From assembly GCA_016946835.1 (NCBI GenBank), contig JACVTC010000065.1, positions 621,001 through 685,000 on the forward strand: a stretch of 64,000 bases of DNA, written 5' to 3'. The notes under the pieces were generated by a model. The model did not search any database, had not been told where the DNA came from, and saw nothing but the letters and a program-made list of their open reading frames with translations. The stretch is from Neocallimastix lanati (nom. inval.) (lineage: Eukaryota; Neocallimastigomycota; Neocallimastigomycetes; Neocallimastigales; Neocallimastigaceae). The position numbers and the translations under genes are program-made. Every line of letters starts with the position of its first letter. Position 1 is the first letter of the stretch. Below are positions 59,580 to 64,000 of this stretch, piece after piece.

Positions 59580-60058
59580 TGTTAAGAGTTTGGTAGAATT
59601 TATAGTTTAAATTTAAATAAAATAATATGTTTAATTAAAAAATATTCACTAAGTCGATATGTCTATATAGTAATATACTATATTGATATATAATAATAAT
59701 TATAAATATTTAAATGTTTAATTTAATAAAAATTTATTTATAATAAACTTTGATAATTAGAATTATCAAATTAATTTGATTTTAAATTTATTTATTTTAT
59801 TTAATAATAAAATATCTATAATATATTACTATTAAGGTAATTTTACAATAACCTTACATAGAACATAAAAGATAGATTTTTACATCTTTCTTTTATACTT
59901 TGTAAGTTACATAATAATAATATTTAATTATAAAGATATTAATAATATAGTAATATAAATATTAATAAAATATAAAGATAAATTTAATTATATAATTAAT
60001 TTGAATAATTGAAATCAATATAGATATGTTGTAAACATATATAAAACATAATATAAAT
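59580..60058. repeat. LTR-like sequence N, left part
   Basis: Begins TGTTAAGAGTTTGG and is interrupted by element K at 60059; the right part is 62913-63142. Shares ACCTTACATAGAACA and ACTTTGTAAGTTA blocks with 18340-18400. No coding frame. Confidence 0.45.
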
Positions 60059-60368
60059 TGATATAAAACAAATATGTGTAGTAACATATTTGTATATTTA
60101 ATAATAATTATTAAATATTAAATTTATATCTTTTTGATAATAATTATTTTATTTTATTTTATTTCAATATGTATTATTATAATTATAATAATTATAATAC
60201 TTTATTTCATATAAAATTTATATAGTTCTATATATTAGAATATATAATTAATATATTACCTATTTCTTAAAAATTAAATTATTTATATTAGAAATAGAGA
60301 ACTCTCTTGTAAATTTTTAGGAATTAGAATTATTATTTTAATTGTACGAATATTATAATTTTATTAAT

Positions 60369-60509
60369 AAAATTACTAAACTACCATTATTTAAAACCCA
60401 CTGCTTATAAATTATTGCACATAAAAGTCCCGCATATCAAAAATTGGTGGGGATATCGGGGATGTGCTGTGTAAAAAGTAATTTATAAGTAGTGGTGTTT
60501 AGTAATTTT
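60369..60509 (+). promoter_or_regulatory. Long U5-leader hairpin around the element K PBS
   Basis: AAAATTACTAAAC (60369-60381) pairs with GTTTAGTAATTTT (60497-60509), 13 bp perfect. CACTGCTTATAAATTA (60399-60414) pairs with TAATTTATAAGTAGTG (60479-60494) with one wobble. GCACAT (60417-60422) pairs with ATGTGC (60462-60467). The PBS (60445-60461) lies in the apical part. Confidence 0.8.
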
Positions 60510-61043
60510 GTTAATTAATTATAAATCCGTATATATTTACATAAATTCTCTTCAGTTAGGATTAATTAAAATACACTGTTTAGGATATAAATTTTTAATT
60601 TTTTTTATTGGTTACTTATAATTATTTTATCTTTGGTGGAGAGAAAGTTATACACTATATGTTATTTCATTCATTTTAGTATAGTTTAATTAAATTGTTT
60701 TAAAATAAATAAATATTGGAAAATCTAATAAATATATATATATATAAATAATTTATTAATATAGTGTTAGTGTTAAAAGTAAGGTAGTTTAAGTAAAATA
60801 ATAATAATTAGAGAGTGAAATAGTAAAAATATTGTTATTTTAATTAGCGTTTAAATGAATAATTTAAATAAAAACTATAATAGGAATATTATTTTAATTA
60901 AAACAAGAGTAGGAAGATATAAATAGTGTAGTAAAATTACAATAGATATAAGTATAATAAGATAAAAATATTATTTATTTTAATAGTAGTATATTTTATA
61001 ATATTAAATAGTAGTACATTTTAAAAATAGATATAGAAATAAA

Positions 61044-62435
61044 ATGGATATTAATCAAGATAACCTAACAGAAAAATTACAATTGTTAAAATTGTTAATT
61101 CAAAAAGGTAGATTTGAAACTGGAGTTAGCGATGACGTGGATGAATTAGATGAATTTGTAGATGGTGAATCAATGGGAATAATAGCTCTTGTTGATAATA
61201 AGGAAGCTAGGTGTATTTTAAAAGGATACGGTGAAAATAATTTGGTAAATCGTGGTTTTCTGGAAAAATATATTCTTAATCATTGTATTGATGACTCAAG
61301 TATTACTAGAATAACTAAACTTATAATTTTAAATTTAACTATTGGTGGTGTTCAAAAAAATGTAATATTCAGAGTAGTTGAGAAAGAAAATCCTTTTTAT
61401 GATATTAGTTTGAATTTTAAAACACAAAGAGAATTAGGAATTATTATTGACCCAAGCGACAATTTAATTCTTTTGAAACAAGGAACTTCTGAATTTAGAG
61501 TGGTAGCTGAACTTGAAAAATTATCTGTTTTAAATAAAAGAATCAATAAAAATGAAGAAAATAATAATAATAATAATAATAATAACATTTATAATAATAA
61601 TAATAATAATAGTAATAAAATTAATAATACTAAAAATGACGCGGTTGATGACATAATAAACGCGAAACTAAATAAATTAAACGCGTTAAAATTAGATAAT
61701 TTCAGAGAAAATAATAAATTAGTAAATAATAGTAATAGCAAATGCAAAACAAACAATAATATTATTATTTCTAGAGAAGAAAATAAAAATAATATTAAAG
61801 GTAGTGCAAATATTAAGAAAAATCAAAATAATAATATTGAGATTAATAGTATTGTAATAATAAATAATAAGGAAAATATTAATTCAAATAGTAAAAATAA
61901 AAATATTATTAATAATTCTGAAAATATAAAAAATAAAATAAATAGTCATACAATTGTAAAAGAAGAAATAAATATCAATGAATCTGTTAAAGTTGATAGC
62001 ATTATCAATATAATTAATAAATCTATAACTTCTGGTTTGGTTACGGAAATAAATATTATTGATAGTAACAATTCAAAAGTAGATAATATTCAAATTATTT
62101 CAAATGCTAATAAAAATGAACAATTTATAAAAAAAAATTATTCAGTTAATAATATTACTAATATAAAAGAAAGAAAAATTAATAATAATAATTCTCCGGT
62201 TGATTTTAGTAATATTATAAATGTAGATAGTGATAAGAAAATACAAATTAATAAAATTAAAAAAATAATTAAAGTTCCATATATTTATATTCAAAATAAT
62301 GATAAAAATAAAATAAATATTTATAAAATTATGATGCCCAAACCTGAAATCGCGTTAAAGGAGATTATTAATTATAGTAACAATCGCGTAGATACCAAAC
62401 GGACAAATAGGAATTATAAATATAAAAGAAAATAA
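61044..62435 (+). CDS. Retropepsin-like protein without catalytic Asp, Asn-rich tail (463 aa)
   Basis: Residues of about 40-160 align by eye with the protease domain of B. A FRVVEKENPFYDISLNFKTQ stretch corresponds to a similar B segment just after its active site, and the I-I-D-P-S-D-N-L-I-L segment to B's end-of-domain motif. At the position of the active-site D-S-C of B the protein has K-G-Y (residues 60-62), so the catalytic Asp is absent. Residues of about 170-400 are Asn/Lys/Ile/Ser low complexity, and the last 50 are basic (ends NYKYKRK). No zinc knuckle, RT, RNase H or integrase. The frame stays open despite element age, hinting at selection. A role as structural partner or inhibitor of a B-type protease dimer is speculation. 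Confidence 0.75.
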   Translation: MDINQDNLTEKLQLLKLLIQKGRFETGVSDDVDELDEFVDGESMGIIALVDNKEARCILKGYGENNLVNRGFLEKYILNHCIDDSSITRITKLIILNLTIGGVQKNVIFRVVEKENPFYDISLNFKTQRELGIIIDPSDNLILLKQGTSEFRVVAELEKLSVLNKRINKNEENNNNNNNNNIYNNNNNNSNKINNTKNDAVDDIINAKLNKLNALKLDNFRENNKLVNNSNSKCKTNNNIIISREENKNNIKGSANIKKNQNNNIEINSIVIINNKENINSNSKNKNIINNSENIKNKINSHTIVKEEININESVKVDSIINIINKSITSGLVTEINIIDSNNSKVDNIQIISNANKNEQFIKKNYSVNNITNIKERKINNNNSPVDFSNIINVDSDKKIQINKIKKIIKVPYIYIQNNDKNKINIYKIMMPKPEIALKEIINYSNNRVDTKRTNRNYKYKRK

Positions 62436-62912
62436 AATTTTAAAATTATTATTTATATTAATTAAACCTTATATTTTCTTTTATAAAAAAATTATATAGT
62501 TTAATTTTTAGCAAGGGCATTTCTGATATAAAACAAATATGTGTAGTAACATATTTGTATATTTAATAATAATTATTAAATATTAAATTTATATCTTTTT
62601 GATAATAATTATTTTATTTTATTTTATTTCAATATGTATTATTATAATTATAATAATTATAATACTTTATTTCATATAAAATTTATATAGTTCTATATAT
62701 TAGAATATATAATTAATATATTACCTATTTCTTATAAATAGATTAGATTATTTATATTAGAAATAGAGAACTCTCTTGTAAATTTTTAGGAATTAGAATT
62801 ATTATTTTAATTGTACGAATATTATAATTTTATTAATAAAATTACTAAACTACCATTATTTAAAACCAACTGCTTATAAATTATTGCACATAAAAGTCCC
62901 GCATATCAAAAT

Positions 62913-63142
62913 AAAATACACGTGACGTCAAATGTATCATTGAAATTAATTATTAATATAAACCTTATTTATTAATTCAGAATTATTAGGCCTAAGATAA
63001 CTCTTTAAATATTAAACAAGAATTTATATTAATTATTAATTATTTAAATATATATATTATTTATAATTAAATAAATAATATTTTTAATTATTGAAATGTA
63101 AATAACTGAAATTGAGATTCCAATTCAGTTATAATTTCAACA
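62913..63142. repeat. LTR-like sequence N, right part
   Basis: Continues N after the K insertion and ends ATAATTTCAACA, similar to the end of the sequence at 18870. An unassigned segment of a few bases follows. Confidence 0.4.
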
Positions 63143-63148
63143 TCATAT

Positions 63149-63653
63149 TGAAGTTTTGAGATAATTTGGTCTTAACGATTAGGTCAAGATGCCAAATTAT
63201 AGTAATTAATTAATAATTTAAATTTACTATTATTTAAAACATATTGTTATTAGCAAATTTTATAATTAAGTTTTTTATTTAAAATATAATTTTTATTTAA
63301 TCTTAATAATATTTTATTACATTATTATTTTATATAATTATATATAATTATTACTATAATTTAAATCACAATAATCCTACAAAGGATTATTCAAAAGATT
63401 TAAACATGTATTTATATAAAATAATTAATTATTAAAATATTAATTATTAATATGAATATGCAATAGTATTAATATAAGTTTGATATTGATAATATAAAAT
63501 AAGATAATAATATAAATATTTAATATAAATAAAATAAAAGAATCTAATATAACTAAATATTATATTTTAGTTATAAAATATAATATGTAAAAATTTTGAT
63601 AATAAATTAATATAGAAATTAATTTAATATGACAATCACGTGTTTACATTATT
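63149..63653. repeat. Partial L LTR
   Basis: TGAAGTTTTGAGATAATTTG onward matches 43765-44230 in the same orientation, with the TTAACGATTAGGTCAAGATG block. Cut short where an inverted K LTR begins. Confidence 0.7.
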
Positions 63654-64000
63654 TATATGCGGGACTTTTATGTGCAATAATTTATAAGCAGTTGGTTTTA
63701 AATAATGTAGTTTAGTAAATTTTATTAATAAAATTATAATATTCGTACAATTAAAATAATAATTCTAATTCCTAAAAATTTACAAGAGAGTTCTCTATTT
63801 CTAATATAAATAATCTAATCTATTTATAAGAAATAGGTATTATATTAATTATATATTCTAATATATAGAAATATATAAATTTTATATGAAATAAAGTATT
63901 ATAATCATTATAATTATAATAATACATATTGAAATAAAATAAAATAAAATAATTATTATCAAAAAGATATAAATTTAATATTTAATAATTATTATTAAAT
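63654..64000 (-). repeat. K-family LTR, minus strand, running off the window
   Basis: Reverse complement of the K LTR starting at its CCCGCATA end (TATGCGGGACTTTTATGTGC) and continuing to the window end. The opening TG is mutated. Together with K it forms an inverted pair about 0.7 kb apart. Confidence 0.8.

Larger units (their letters stand above)
60059..62908 (+). mobile_element. Small non-autonomous LTR retroelement K
   Basis: 2850 bp. 5' LTR 60059-60439, 3' LTR 62524-62908, ends TGATATAAAAC and CGCATATCA, TSD AAAT (60055-60058 and 62909-62912). LTRs differ by a few substitutions and short indels. The PBS at 60445 (TGGTGGGGATATCGGGG) is one base from that of B. The purine tract AGCAAGGGCATTTC precedes the 3' LTR and resembles the tracts of B and C. 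It carries one frame, with no RT or integrase, so it depends on another element, plausibly of B type. Confidence 0.88.

Overview
This is a nuclear eukaryotic window, extremely A+T rich, made almost entirely of nested Ty3/gypsy-type LTR retroelements around three identical initiator tRNA-Met genes. I see no host protein-coding gene. The A+T richness, AAT/AAC-driven asparagine-rich proteins and Ty3 content best fit an anaerobic gut fungus (Neocallimastigomycota). A dictyostelid-like amoeba is the main alternative. This is inference from composition and style, not a database match.

Layout. 1-4057: 3' half of a decayed element (C). 4058-7460: minus-strand solo LTR of family S, then a truncated family B element. 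7845-7916 (-): tRNA-iMet copy 1, followed on its upstream side by a stack of LTRs and one small non-autonomous element (S, J, F, R, B, G, H) up to 16863. 16868-20666: flank of the next tRNA unit, itself carrying LTRs M and N. 20667-20738 (-): tRNA-iMet copy 2, followed by a roughly 29 kb stack up to 49592. That stack contains an intact self-priming element S (20757-26292), an ageing asparagine-rich element D (31534-41635) and many solo LTRs. 49593-50627: flank of unit 3. 50628-50699 (-): tRNA-iMet copy 3, with intact element B (50716-58850) directly upstream. 58855-64000: flank of a probable fourth unit carrying LTRs L and N and small element K (60059-62908).

How it fits together. Beside each tRNA gene, elements begin 16-18 nt from the mature tRNA 5' end, the position used by Ty3-like elements that recognise Pol III initiation complexes. 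The sequence resuming after each stack is the same short flank, so each stack appears to have grown inside one small target. Clean target-site duplications (TSDs) of 4 or 5 bp support most boundaries. Elements B (1629-aa polyprotein) and S (1337-aa polyprotein) have intact frames and almost identical LTR pairs and look recently active. H and K have LTRs, a primer-binding site (PBS) and leader but no reverse transcriptase, and probably move using B-type proteins.

Structured nucleic-acid signals recur. They are a self-priming PBS in S, an inverted repeat that puts the tRNA PBS at a hairpin apex in B, H, K and D, tandem covarying hairpins in the B and H leaders, and a covarying pseudoknot-like repeat in S-family U3. 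Family letters (B to X) are labels of convenience used here only.
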